Under the pieces are notes generated by a model that had not been told where the DNA came from, made no database searches, and worked only from the letters and a program-made list of their open reading frames with translations. Source: Candidatus Woesearchaeota archaeon (lineage in GTDB: Archaea > Nanobdellota > Nanobdellia > Woesearchaeales > GW2011-AR9). Taken from it: a DNA stretch of 11,630 nt. The translations under genes and the position numbers were made by a program. This document shows positions 1 through 6,549 of this stretch, in pieces (position 1 is the first letter of the stretch; each line of letters starts with the position of its first letter). The DNA lies in NCBI GenBank assembly GCA_018303045.1, contig JAGVYX010000051.1:1-11630 (forward strand), in the 5' to 3' direction.

Positions 1-76
1 TTTGTAATGATCGCAGCGCTTCTACATCTGATTTACCGATTAATTCCCGGGCTGTTTCCAAATAAGCAAAATTCAT
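1..76 (-). CDS. Partial gene, N-terminal 25 codons only
   Basis: The open frame starts at an ATG (complement of 74-76) and runs off the left edge. The visible peptide begins MNFAYLETARELIGKSDVEA, a soluble-looking, amphipathic helical start with no signal peptide. I do not recognise the family from 25 residues. It follows the short minus-strand reading frame ending at 124 by 47 bp, so the two could be cotranscribed from the TATA box at 222-229. Nothing more can be said about function from this fragment. Confidence 0.5.
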   Translation of the reverse strand, partial: MNFAYLETARELIGKSDVEALRSLQ

Positions 77-123
77 AATCAAAAGATAAAATAAGAAAGC
101 ACTTTAAAATAATTTCTCTCCAA

Positions 124-186
124 TTACAGATATTCTACAGCTCCTAAAATTCCAATTAGCATTCCTTTCTTAAATTGATTGGCCAT
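124..186 (-). CDS. Possible micro-ORF, 20 aa, hydrophobic, with strong Shine-Dalgarno
   Basis: A 20-residue reading frame (MANQFKKGMLIGILGAVEYL) begins at an ATG preceded five bases away by GGAGGA (192-197), the best ribosome-binding site seen in the window. It has a short charged N-terminus and then a hydrophobic glycine-rich segment, like the start of a small membrane-anchored protein. A TATA-like box lies about 36 bp upstream. It may be complete, or may be the front of a longer gene broken by a frameshift: another frame continues as RISVIGEKLF before stopping. Support is the ribosome site, promoter and composition, not homology. Confidence 0.35.
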   Translation of the reverse strand: MANQFKKGMLIGILGAVEYL

Positions 187-221
187 TTCAATCCTCCAAT
201 AAACTCACCAAAAACCTCTTT

Positions 222-229
222 CTTTATAA
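222..229 (-). promoter_or_regulatory. Archaeal TATA box for the leftward small genes
   Basis: On the minus strand the sequence reads TTATAAAG, a good archaeal TATA-box match. With the usual ~26 bp from box centre to start of transcription, RNA would begin near 199. That places the GGAGGA ribosome site at 192-197 and the ATG at 186 in a very short leader. Confidence 0.4.
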
Positions 230-316
230 CTTTTTTCGTCTTTTGGCAATTATCATGAAAATTAATGCAGGTTAGATATTACCTATTTTATATAATAAAT
301 TAGTTTTATAGCAAAA

Positions 317-324
317 TTTATATA
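317..324 (+). promoter_or_regulatory. Archaeal TATA box of the nucleotidyltransferase gene
   Basis: TTTATATA, preceded by an A-rich stretch, is centred about 26 bp before the ATG at 347. Transcription would start at or within a base or two of the start codon, giving a leaderless mRNA. No Shine-Dalgarno precedes this ATG, which fits. Confidence 0.55.
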
Positions 325-346
325 TAATCTATACTTTAAGTAATAA

Positions 347-727
347 ATGATCATCTACAATCCCCACAATGAAACAACCCTTAGCGAACGCCTGAAAGAA
401 GCAGGAGAGCTTTTAGCCCAAATTCCAGCTAAATACTGCTTTATTACCGGCTCTTTCCTCTATAAAGAGAAGTATAAAGATATTGACGTTTTTGTTATTA
501 CCAGATCCAAAACAGAAATTACACTTAAGAATAAAAAAGTAAAAATAACTACTATCGACTTCAATGATCTTTATTCTCTGTTTTACCGCTCCGTTTCTAA
601 AAGCTGTATCGCTAAAAGCATACTTCCTGCAAAGCAATTAAAAGTTACCCTCACTGATTACTGGCGCGTTATTAACGAAGCCATTCCTACATTACTCAAC
701 CAAAAAGATAAATTCCACAAATCTTAA
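347..727 (+). CDS. Minimal nucleotidyltransferase-like protein (MNT/pol-beta fold), probably cut short by a frameshift
   Basis: The 126-residue product has a pol-beta-fold nucleotidyltransferase signature: a hydrophobic strand, Gly-Ser at residues 35-36 (ITGSFLYKEKYKDIDVFVI), then Asp-Ile-Asp eight residues on. The usual minimal-nucleotidyltransferase motif is GSx9-10DxD, so the spacing here is a little short. Known relatives transfer nucleotides to proteins or small molecules and are often antitoxins paired with HEPN proteins. The ATG fits the TATA box at 317-324. The frame stops at 727, but the +1 frame continues with plausible protein (762-938), so this looks like the N-terminal domain of a longer protein. 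It heads a cluster with that fragment and a small RelE-like gene. The fold call is fairly safe. Substrate and partner are unknown. Confidence 0.65.
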   Translation: MIIYNPHNETTLSERLKEAGELLAQIPAKYCFITGSFLYKEKYKDIDVFVITRSKTEITLKNKKVKITTIDFNDLYSLFYRSVSKSCIAKSILPAKQLKVTLTDYWRVINEAIPTLLNQKDKFHKS

Positions 728-761
728 AGAAATAAATTCTTTTAAAGATTATAATGAAGTA

Positions 762-938
762 ATGGAATATATTAAACGAGAACTATCCGGCATCATTAAT
801 AAATATGCAAAGCCATCTTATGTAAAGCGCTTCTTCTATACCCAAGCTGGTTATTATAAAGGATTAACAGAATATGCCGCGCAAAGATATTTATATACGT
901 TAACTCACAATGTCGTCAAAGGAATAGCGCATGGTTAA
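762..938 (+). pseudogene. C-terminal helical part of the nucleotidyltransferase gene, in a shifted frame (or a separate 58-aa gene)
   Basis: From the ATG at 762 this frame encodes 58 residues ending ...YVKRFFYTQAGYYKGLTEYA...RYLYTLTHNVVKGIAHG. It is open upstream of the ATG as well, back to a stop near 639, so it overlaps the end of the preceding frame. A one-base shift near 725 would fuse the two into a protein of about 195 residues. The stretch Arg-x6-His (RYLYTLTH) superficially resembles an HEPN Rx4-6H motif, but the segment is too short to be an HEPN domain. Its stop overlaps the next start (ATGGTTAA at 931-938), which suggests translational coupling in an operon. Whether it is a frameshifted tail or its own gene is open; I favour the tail. 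Confidence 0.4.
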
Positions 939-1286
939 TCCAAAAGAATTCAAAAAGAAGATAGAAGTAAGTATTTCCCAGGATTATAAAGTGGAATTTC
1001 TTGGAAAAAATTTTGATCAAATTGCCAATCTAGTAAAACTGAAAAAATTTACCGGTGGATTAAGAATATTATTGAGAGGAAAATTGAACCTATTTCTATT
1101 GGCGCGAAAAAACCATACAAAGAATGGATGATAAATGAGCTTCTTACTTTTCGTTATCCATTCAGCATCAGAAATACTGAGTATCGGATTCTTTTTGTGA
1201 AAGTGAAAAATTCGGCCTATATTAAATTTCATTTGGGAGATCACAACTATTATGATAAAGTCCGCAAAAATTTATCCTTAATCTAA
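931..1286 (+). pseudogene. Small RelE/ParE-like protein gene split by a frameshift at an A6 run
   Basis: The first frame starts at 931 and reads MVNPKEFKKKIEVSISQDYK...NLVKLKK. After the A6 run at 1042-1047 it becomes low-quality protein and stops at 1131. One base back, the frame continues convincingly as IYRWIKNIIERKIEP, then TEYRILFVKVKNSAYIKFHL and DHNYYDKVRKNLSLI, stopping at 1286. Joined, the product is about 117 residues, the size of RelE-superfamily toxins. The strand pattern ending in a D/H-rich 'HxxYD' tail is compatible with that fold, but this is a shape-based call without a diagnostic catalytic set. It overlaps the upstream fragment by 8 bp. Adding one A to the run would repair the gene, so sequencing error is a real alternative to decay. 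Confidence 0.45.
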
Positions 1287-1300
1287 ATTTTTAGGACACC

Positions 1301-1373
1301 ATGGCCACCTTCAAACAACTGAAGACTGAATTTGCGCCAATAGATTAATAAAACAACTATTTTCTAAAGGTTT
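1301..1373 (+). pseudogene. Remnant of the Hel308 N-terminus
   Basis: An ATG at 1301 opens MATFKQLKTEFAPID and stops at 1348. In an adjacent frame the DNA continues RLIKQLFSKGLW up to the edge of the helicase frame. Joined, '...FAPIDRLIKQLFSKGL' has the look of the start of a Hel308 protein, where a short strand and 'I..L...G' helix precede the Q-motif region ('ELYPPQ'). I infer that this is what is left of the original 5' end after a deletion that removed the first RecA domain. The evidence is resemblance and position only. Confidence 0.35.
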
Positions 1374-2918
1374 ATGGATCCCATCCACAAACTGGCTTTG
1401 GAGACAATTCAATTAGGAAAGCAGGCTTTAATTTTTGCCCCCAGCCGGGCCAGCGCTGAAAAAACTGCCGAAGAATTATCCAAATTAACTTCTCTGCAAT
1501 ATCCGGAATTTGCGGAAGAAATTCTCCAGGCGGCTTCCACCCCCACCAGGCAATGCCAGCGGTTGGCCCAGACGATCAAAAAAGGGATTGCCTTTCATCA
1601 CGCCGGATTACTATCGGAACAAAAAGATTTGATTGAGCAGGAATTTAGATCAGGAAAAATAAAAATCATTTGCGCTACACCAACCCTGGCGGCAGGATTA
1701 AGCATGCCCGCTTTCCGTGTCATTATTAAATCACTAAAACGATTTTCCGGCGAATGGGGCATGGACTGGATTCCCGTGCTGGAATATCTGCAGATGGCTG
1801 GACGAGCTGGCAGGCCGGAATATGAGAAATTTGGCGAAGCCATTGTTATTGCCAAAGATGAGCGCGAGCGGGAAGAAATTTTCCATCGCTATATTTGCGG
1901 AGTTCCGGAAGAAATTTATTCCAAATTAGCGGTAGAGCCGGTTTTAAGAACCTACTTGCTATCGCTAATTTCTTCAGGCATTATTGCCGATGAGAATTCC
2001 ATGAAAGAATTTTTTTCTAATACGTTTTGGGCTCATCAATTTGGCGATATGCCGGCTTTAGAAAAAATTATGGGTAAAATGATTTCTTTGCTGAAAGAAT
2101 GGGAATTTATTGCCATTCAGGATGGAACTAATGCTGAATTTGTTTCTGCTGATAGATTAGAGAATAATTCCCAAAAAATGTCCGCTACAGCAGTGGGCAG
2201 AAGAATCTCTGAATTATATCTGGACCCCTTAACGGCCAGGCATCTATTGGATTGTTTGCAGCAATTCCATGACCACAAGAATGAATTTTCCTTACTGCAG
2301 ATGATTTCTCACACGCTAGAATTGAGGCCGTTATTGCGGGTTAAAACCAAAGAGCAGGATTTCATTCAGGAAGAATTAGTCAGAAACTATAAACTATTGT
2401 TAGAAAAAGAGCCCAGCCTGTACGATCCGGAATATGATGAATTTATTAACTCGATCAAAACAGCGTTATTCTTTGAATCTTGGATCAAGGAAAACACTGA
2501 AGATTTTTTATTAGAGAAATTTGATATCCGCCCTGGAGAAATACGAGTTAAATTGGAAGCTGCCGACTGGCTGTTATATGCTGCCGAAGAATTAGCCAAA
2601 ATTCAGGTTAATCCCAAAATTCAGGCAAATCATTATGCCGTCAAGGAATTGGCCAAATTAAGAATCAGAATTAAAGATGGAGTGAAAGAAGAGTTGCTGC
2701 CCTTGTTAAAATTAAAGAATATTGGCAGAATTAGAGCCAGAAAAATGTTTGCTCATGGAATTAAAGATTTAGGAGATGTCAAGAAAGCTGATTTGGCTAC
2801 CTTGTCTCAATTACTTGGCAAAAAAATCGCTGAAGATGTCAAGAAGCAAGTGGGAGAAGAGATACATGAAATACCTAAAGGGACGCGAAAGGGGCAGTTG
2901 AGTCTGGAGAAGTTCTGA
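1374..2918 (+). CDS. hel308: Hel308-type DNA helicase lacking the first RecA domain
   Basis: The 514 residues match the C-terminal part of Hel308, a 3'-5' Ski2-family DNA helicase that remodels stalled replication forks. Visible in order: the RecA2 start with motif IV (QALIFAPSRASAEKTAEEL, ~17-35), the IAFHHAGL segment (72-79), motif V (ATPTLAAGLSMPA, 101-113), motif VI (QMAGRAGRPEYEKFG, 140-154), winged-helix and ratchet domains (~180-430), a helix-hairpin-helix (LKLKNIGRIRARKMF, ~445-459, with its second half to ~495), and a C-terminal QLSLEKF that fits a PCNA-interacting box (QxxLxxF). Hel308 is normally around 700 residues; Walker A and the DEAH box are missing. The frame has a stop (TAA) three codons before the ATG, and no promoter is obvious. 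Without RecA1 it cannot hydrolyse ATP by itself. Likely a pseudogene or an assembly deletion. Confidence 0.85.
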   Translation: MDPIHKLALETIQLGKQALIFAPSRASAEKTAEELSKLTSLQYPEFAEEILQAASTPTRQCQRLAQTIKKGIAFHHAGLLSEQKDLIEQEFRSGKIKIICATPTLAAGLSMPAFRVIIKSLKRFSGEWGMDWIPVLEYLQMAGRAGRPEYEKFGEAIVIAKDEREREEIFHRYICGVPEEIYSKLAVEPVLRTYLLSLISSGIIADENSMKEFFSNTFWAHQFGDMPALEKIMGKMISLLKEWEFIAIQDGTNAEFVSADRLENNSQKMSATAVGRRISELYLDPLTARHLLDCLQQFHDHKNEFSLLQMISHTLELRPLLRVKTKEQDFIQEELVRNYKLLLEKEPSLYDPEYDEFINSIKTALFFESWIKENTEDFLLEKFDIRPGEIRVKLEAADWLLYAAEELAKIQVNPKIQANHYAVKELAKLRIRIKDGVKEELLPLLKLKNIGRIRARKMFAHGIKDLGDVKKADLATLSQLLGKKIAEDVKKQVGEEIHEIPKGTRKGQLSLEKF

Positions 2919-3010
2919 AAAAATTAAGTTAAAAAAAGAGTAACAGATTATATGCCTGTCTGAATTAAATATCTAAAATTTCCGGTCCAGAAGATTACTC
3001 CAGAAAACAT

Positions 3011-3018
3011 TTTATACT
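3011..3018 (+). promoter_or_regulatory. TATA box of the saccharopine-dehydrogenase-like gene
   Basis: TTTATACT, preceded by an A-rich stretch, sits 21-28 bp before the ATG at 3039. This predicts a leaderless transcript, as for the other promoters in the window. The rest of 2919-3038 holds nothing else I can identify. Confidence 0.5.
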
Positions 3019-3038
3019 AATTCCACTTTAGTACGCTT

Positions 3039-3947
3039 ATGAAGACAAAAACCATCCTTATTCTGGGCGGCTATGGGGGAGTTGGCAGAGTAATTGCCGA
3101 ATTATTGCTGAAATTCACCAACGCCAGAATTATTATTGCCGGAAGACGATTGGAAAAAGCTCAGGAACTGGCTGATTCGCTGAACGGGAAATTCAAAAAA
3201 AACAGAGTTTCCGCGAAGTTTGCCGACACTTCAGGCCAGAACAGTTTAGAAACGGCTTTTCAAAAAATAGATTTAGTCCTCGTTTGCACCACTTCGCCGG
3301 AAGATATTCTCTTAGTAGCCAAAACAGCGTTAAAAAGCAATATTGATTATCTGGATATCCAATTTGAGCAGAAAGTATTTACGGAGTTGAAGCTTCTAGA
3401 GCCGGAAATTAACCGCTCCGGCCAGTTGTTTATCACTCAGGCCGGTTTCCATCCCGGCCTGCCGGCCGTATTTGTCCGAAAAGGAGCCCAATATTTTGAT
3501 CAATATGATAAAGCCGTTATTGCCATGGCTATGAATTCCCGGTTTGAACAGCCGGAATCAACCAAAGATTTAGTCAATTCTGTGAGAGATTTTAAGGCCC
3601 ACGTTTTCAAAGGCCATAACTGGAAATCGGCAGGATACAAAGATGTAATCAAAATTAATTTTGGGAATAAGGTCGGGGTTAAGAAATGCTATCCACTGGA
3701 TTTAGTGGAGATTAAAGAAATGGTTAAACTGTATAAGCTAAAAGAAGCCGGGATTTATGTCTCCGGATTTAATTGGTTTGTAGATAATATTATCTTTCCA
3801 TCAATAATTATTAGCCACAAAATTAAAAAGAACAGCCTTACTAAGCTATGGATGCGGCTGACCTGCTGGGGCATGAATACTTTCTCCCCGGCTGAAAGTT
3901 ACGTGGTTTTCCTGCTTAAAGCTGCCGGAAAGAAACCTGAATATTAA
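3039..3947 (+). CDS. Saccharopine-dehydrogenase-like oxidoreductase, C-terminus frameshifted
   Basis: The product opens with a Rossmann dinucleotide-binding strand-loop-helix, ILILGGYGGVGR (residues 6-17), then IIIAGRRLEKAQELA, where the arginines after the second strand suggest NADP(H) preference. 'LVLVCTTSPE', 'NIDYLDI' and 'QAGFHPGLPA' follow, in the order usual for the saccharopine dehydrogenase family (Lys9-like). Such proteins act on lysine-pathway intermediates, but the family also holds many uncharacterised reductases, so the substrate is not assigned. The frame ends at 3947 after AAGKKPEY, before the family's final segment, which continues in the +1 frame to 4128. The full protein would have been about 363 residues. 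A TATA box lies at 3011-3018. It is a single-gene unit converging on the minus-strand gene ending at 4115. Confidence 0.75.
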   Translation: MKTKTILILGGYGGVGRVIAELLLKFTNARIIIAGRRLEKAQELADSLNGKFKKNRVSAKFADTSGQNSLETAFQKIDLVLVCTTSPEDILLVAKTALKSNIDYLDIQFEQKVFTELKLLEPEINRSGQLFITQAGFHPGLPAVFVRKGAQYFDQYDKAVIAMAMNSRFEQPESTKDLVNSVRDFKAHVFKGHNWKSAGYKDVIKINFGNKVGVKKCYPLDLVEIKEMVKLYKLKEAGIYVSGFNWFVDNIIFPSIIISHKIKKNSLTKLWMRLTCWGMNTFSPAESYVVFLLKAAGKKPEY

Positions 3948-4128
3948 AGCCAGCCATTCTGATCCGTATTTGTTTACCGCAGCGCCGGTGGCAGCCTGCA
4001 TAATTCAATATCTTAACCAGAAAATAAAGAAGAAAGGACTGCAAATGATGGGGCAGATTGTGGAAACCGATTATTTTTTTAACGATTTAAAAAAAATGGG
4101 GATTAAAATAGAAATTAGTGCTTCCTGA
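3925..4128 (+). pseudogene. Frameshifted C-terminal segment of the saccharopine-dehydrogenase-like gene
   Basis: In the frame one base downstream the DNA encodes NLNIKASHSDPYLFTAAPVA, then a helix (ACIIQYLNQKIKKKGLQMMG) and DYFFNDLKKMGIKIEI, stopping at 4126-4128. This matches the usual end of saccharopine-dehydrogenase-family proteins, where 'S....Y..TA.PV' precedes 'GV..MG.......F...L...G'. The shift falls around 3925-3935 (GGAAAGAAACCTG); removing one base restores a continuous gene. Its 3' end overlaps the convergent minus-strand gene by 14 bp. Confidence 0.7.
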
Positions 4129-4775
4129 TGTTATGATGCTCTAACTGGTCGGAAGGAATATTATCTAAACTGCCATATCTTTTTTCTAACCGTTGAATCG
4201 TTCCCAGAACATTGCCTCGGCCTTCAATGGTTGCGCCAAGATATTGAATTCTCTCCAGCGGTTCTTCGTATCTGCCCATGGTCTGATGAGCCTTGATGGC
4301 TCTTAACTGCCCGGTAGTTAGACTGTGTTTTTCCATAACTGTTTCTTCTGGCAAGACAGCTAAATCATCAATGACAGCTTGGCTATTAAGTTTAGGTTTT
4401 TGCTTTCTTGGTTCGCCATTCTTCCTTCGGTTAGTTGTATCAACAGCAAGGTAAGCTTTTAGAGAGGTATCGGAGAGATCTGGACTGATATCATACGCTT
4501 CTTTCAGTAGATTAACTGTTACATTGTCATTGCCTTCTCTCAACTGGCCAATGGCCGCATAAGCTTCTTCTTTATTAGTTACTCTGGATTTAGCTGGAGT
4601 TTGCAGTTCAACTAAATCATCTAGATTTAAACCGCTGTAACATTCAGTAATCTCTTCGGGAGTGCAGCCGGAATCTAATAATAATTTAGCTTCATCAGCA
4701 GTTATTTTTTCTAAGCCCTTTTCTTTAGTTCTGGATTTTGGGCGATAGGAGCTGCCGAGGAATTCTGGATAATTT
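4115..4775 (-). pseudogene. C-terminal HTH-like region of the methyltransferase-like gene, shifted frame
   Basis: Just past the A6 run at 4772-4777 (minus strand) the adjacent frame is open for ~220 codons, starting NYPEFLGSSYRPKSRTKEKG and ending at 4115. It has no convincing start of its own: the first usable codon is a TTG at 4543, in the middle of QLREGNDNV. It is best read as the continuation of the frame that ends at 4725. The visible content is three short helical modules with helix-turn-helix character: TADEAKLLLDSGCTPEEITE, LSDTSLKAYLAVDTTNRR, and EETVMEKHSLTTGQLRAIKA, followed by a charged tail. This suggests nucleic-acid binding. I do not recognise the family. Confidence 0.6.
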
Positions 4776-5936
4776 TTTAGTATTCTCGATTATTTCAAAG
4801 AAAGTTCTGTCATTGCCGGCAGTTAAATGAATGCTAACACTGCCCTTCTCAGAATCTACCTTCACTTTTCCTGACTGCAGCGGGAATTCTTTATCCAATC
4901 TCTTAACATACATCAGGTCATAGAACATTGCCGATCCTTTATCGCTGACGTACCGGCCCCTGGATATTTCTGCGGCATAAAAGGAATGAGAATAGGGCAT
5001 CATTACATAACCTGCTACACTTTCTGGATTCTTGAATAAAGCCGGAATTTTATATTGAAATCCCAAATTTCTGATGTGTCCAGTTAACATCGCCATAAAA
5101 CGATTAATAAGGCTATTGCTTTTTTTCCCCTTAATTAAGTCATACTTTTCTCTGATGGTTTTACCTGAATCAAATTGTTCTAAAAATAATTTAAATTCTT
5201 GTATCTCCTCGGAGGGGCTTATTTCCTTGCTATCTAATAAAGCCCGCTCTAATTCAGTGACATCAATCCCTAATTTGCCTTCCAAAAGAGCATAAATTAT
5301 GCCGATAGTAATTGAATCACTTCTCAACTGACGGATAGTTTTTTGGCCAACAGCCCTTTCCTTCAGCCTTGCTGCCTCAATTTCCAGATCAATAAGTTCA
5401 CCTGATCCCCTTAAAGCAGCCTCTAAAGCCCTTCTTTGGCGATAAACTAATTCGGGACTAAGGCTAAAAGATTTATACTTATTTCCCCCATCAGTTTCTC
5501 TTTTTCCGAGAAAATTGGTTCCCAGAATGGCCTTGTCATTGAATATCGGCCGGCCAGCAAGCAGTTGTATTGCGTAAATAGAATCTTCAGCCACAATCCC
5601 CTGATAATCCAAGTTAACGATATCGAACTTATCCGGAGTCTCTTCAAAAAAGCCTGCGTCAGTTTTATTCTCAACTTGAATTCCCAGTTTTAAATCTTCA
5701 ATCTGCTGGGCAATATCCGGATCGCGCTCAAGACCGACAATATTTTCTCGTGGAAGGCCTAATTTATCGTAAACATGGAGAACTTCTAAGCCCTCATGCC
5801 CAGGGAAACAAGCCACCCGGATCGCTTCACGAAATCTTTTCTTGCGCAAACGCGCATCATAGAATCTTCTAATGAACTGCTCTAATTGTTCATGATACTT
5901 TCGTTTTGTATCAAAATCGTAGCTGTCTTTTTGCAT
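4725..5936 (-). CDS. Large protein with Rossmann methyltransferase-like N-terminal domain (5' part of a frameshifted gene)
   Basis: The 403-residue frame starts at an ATG at 5936. A basic helical leader (1-40, FIRRFYDARLRKKRFREAI) precedes a class I methyltransferase-like core: strand and loop VACFPGHEGLEVL (41-53), acidic end of the next strand GLERDPDIA (68-76), and DIVNLDYQG (105-113), the place of motif IV. These suggest S-adenosylmethionine binding, but the glycine-rich loop is atypical. The middle (150-320) is mostly helical and unfamiliar. A one-base shift at the A6 run 4772-4777 separates it from its HTH-like C-terminal part, so the intact protein would be about 606 residues. Upstream lies the inverted-repeat element (6014-6194); a TATA-like TTTATAG occurs near 5998-6004. 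Substrate (RNA, DNA or protein) is unknown; a nucleic-acid target is my inference from the HTH-like tail. Confidence 0.6.
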   Translation of the reverse strand: MQKDSYDFDTKRKYHEQLEQFIRRFYDARLRKKRFREAIRVACFPGHEGLEVLHVYDKLGLPRENIVGLERDPDIAQQIEDLKLGIQVENKTDAGFFEETPDKFDIVNLDYQGIVAEDSIYAIQLLAGRPIFNDKAILGTNFLGKRETDGGNKYKSFSLSPELVYRQRRALEAALRGSGELIDLEIEAARLKERAVGQKTIRQLRSDSITIGIIYALLEGKLGIDVTELERALLDSKEISPSEEIQEFKLFLEQFDSGKTIREKYDLIKGKKSNSLINRFMAMLTGHIRNLGFQYKIPALFKNPESVAGYVMMPYSHSFYAAEISRGRYVSDKGSAMFYDLMYVKRLDKEFPLQSGKVKVDSEKGSVSIHLTAGNDRTFFEIIENTKKLSRIPRQLLSPKIQN

Positions 5937-6013
5937 GGTGTAAACTGCCTATAGCAAAAGACACAAATAATCAGGCCCTATACTATTCATGTCCTACACT
6001 ATAAATCACTTCT

Positions 6014-6194
6014 CTTAAGTTGGCACAATTCATTTTCTGAGTGATTTTGCAGCCTACTACGAATACCATAACCCTATACTTTGTATAGGAACATGGTATT
6101 CTCCGTCTGGTCATGTCAAGTTTGTGCGACAAAACTTGACAAACCTGACACAGACGGCTGCAAAATCACTTACTTTTTGGATTGTGCCCTTAAG
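6014..6194. repeat. 181-bp nested inverted-repeat element (multi-branched fold, MITE-like or structured RNA)
   Basis: Four sets of arms nest perfectly. Outer: CTTAAG+GGCACAAT (6014-6029) against ATTGTGCC+CTTAAG (6181-6194), with two extra T on the left. Next, a perfect 15-bp pair AGTGATTTTGCAGCC (6040-6054) and its complement (6156-6170), separated from the outer arms by 10 bases on each side. Inside are two side-by-side hairpins. One is 6061-6101: GAATACCAT/ATGGTATTC, a symmetric AAC/AAC internal loop, and CCTATAC-TTT-GTATAGG. The other is 6103-6157: CCGTCTG/CAGACGG, GTCA/TGAC, and TGTCAAGTTT/AAACTTGACA with an 8-base loop. It lies between two minus-strand genes. CTTAAG on both sides could be a target duplication of a miniature element, or the whole could be a leader RNA or an ssDNA-folded site. 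Confidence 0.75.
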
Positions 6195-6207
6195 TTTGAC
6201 GACGAAC

Positions 6208-6468
6208 TTATTCTTCCCTTCTCCTAACCACTTGCCCGGTAAGAGCATTGTAGCCTAAACCTGCTAAAGCTGCTGTTAAGACGACTGCGCCCAAAACATA
6301 TACTCGGCCGCTGTTATTATAGCCAGAGTGGTAATCCATTTTTTGGACTAGAGACTGCGGTTGAACAAAGTCTTTAGCTTCGCAATGGGGATTCGTCAGC
6401 ATTGCTCCTAAACCTAATGCTCCGGCAACCACTGCGGCTGCGCTTCCGGGTGTCCCAATACAGCCCAT
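6208..6468 (-). CDS. Small membrane protein, two hydrophobic segments, unknown family
   Basis: The ATG at 6468 gives an 86-residue protein (a TTG one codon upstream is also possible; a stop lies four codons beyond that). It has a glycine/alanine-rich hydrophobic segment near the N-terminus (about residues 9-25, AAAVVAGALGLGAML), a polar middle containing DYHSGYNNSGR, a second membrane segment (VYVLGAVVLTAALAGLGY), and a charged end VVRRREE. The pattern suggests a hairpin in the membrane with the polar loop on one side. No catalytic motif is seen and I do not recognise it. The codons for the loop and the start of the second segment (6291-6337) are repeated exactly at 11584-11630. The inverted-repeat element lies just downstream, and the toxin-antitoxin insert just upstream. 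Confidence 0.55.
   Translation of the reverse strand: MGCIGTPGSAAAVVAGALGLGAMLTNPHCEAKDFVQPQSLVQKMDYHSGYNNSGRVYVLGAVVLTAALAGLGYNALTGQVVRRREE
6291..6337. repeat. 47-bp exact direct repeat, copy 1
   Basis: This stretch is identical to 11584-11630, in the same orientation, 5.3 kb away. It lies within the small membrane protein gene and encodes DYHSGYNNSGRVYVL on the minus strand, in the same reading frame in both copies. Identity ends abruptly on the low-coordinate side; on the other side copy 2 is cut by the window edge, so the true repeat may be longer. Confidence 0.9.
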
Positions 6469-6528
6469 CAAATGATTCCTTCAGAGAATTTGAAAAGATG
6501 GTAATCGCTTATTATCGTACAAAGAGAT

Positions 6529-6539
6529 TTAATTTAGAG
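6529..6539. repeat. 11-bp direct repeat flanking the insert, left copy
   Basis: TTAATTTAGAG occurs here and again at 9069-9079, outside the two inverted-repeat regions. It could be a target-site duplication of the insert. The distance to the inverted repeat is 10 bp on this side but 71 bp on the other, and the word is AT-rich, so chance is not excluded. Confidence 0.3.
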
Positions 6540-6549
6540 TTATATGAAA

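Noticed and set aside
762..938. Arg-x6-His (RYLYTLTH) as an HEPN toxin partner of the first nucleotidyltransferase
   Set aside because: The spacing only just fits Rx4-6H, the peptide is 58 residues, and the helices around it do not make an HEPN bundle. The frame also looks like a continuation of the upstream gene.
1042..1047. Programmed -1 ribosomal frameshift at AAAAAAT
   Set aside because: In the zero frame the codons are AAA AAA TTT, so a -1 slip would put the first tRNA on GAA. No downstream pseudoknot or upstream ribosome-site stimulator is apparent. An indel is simpler.
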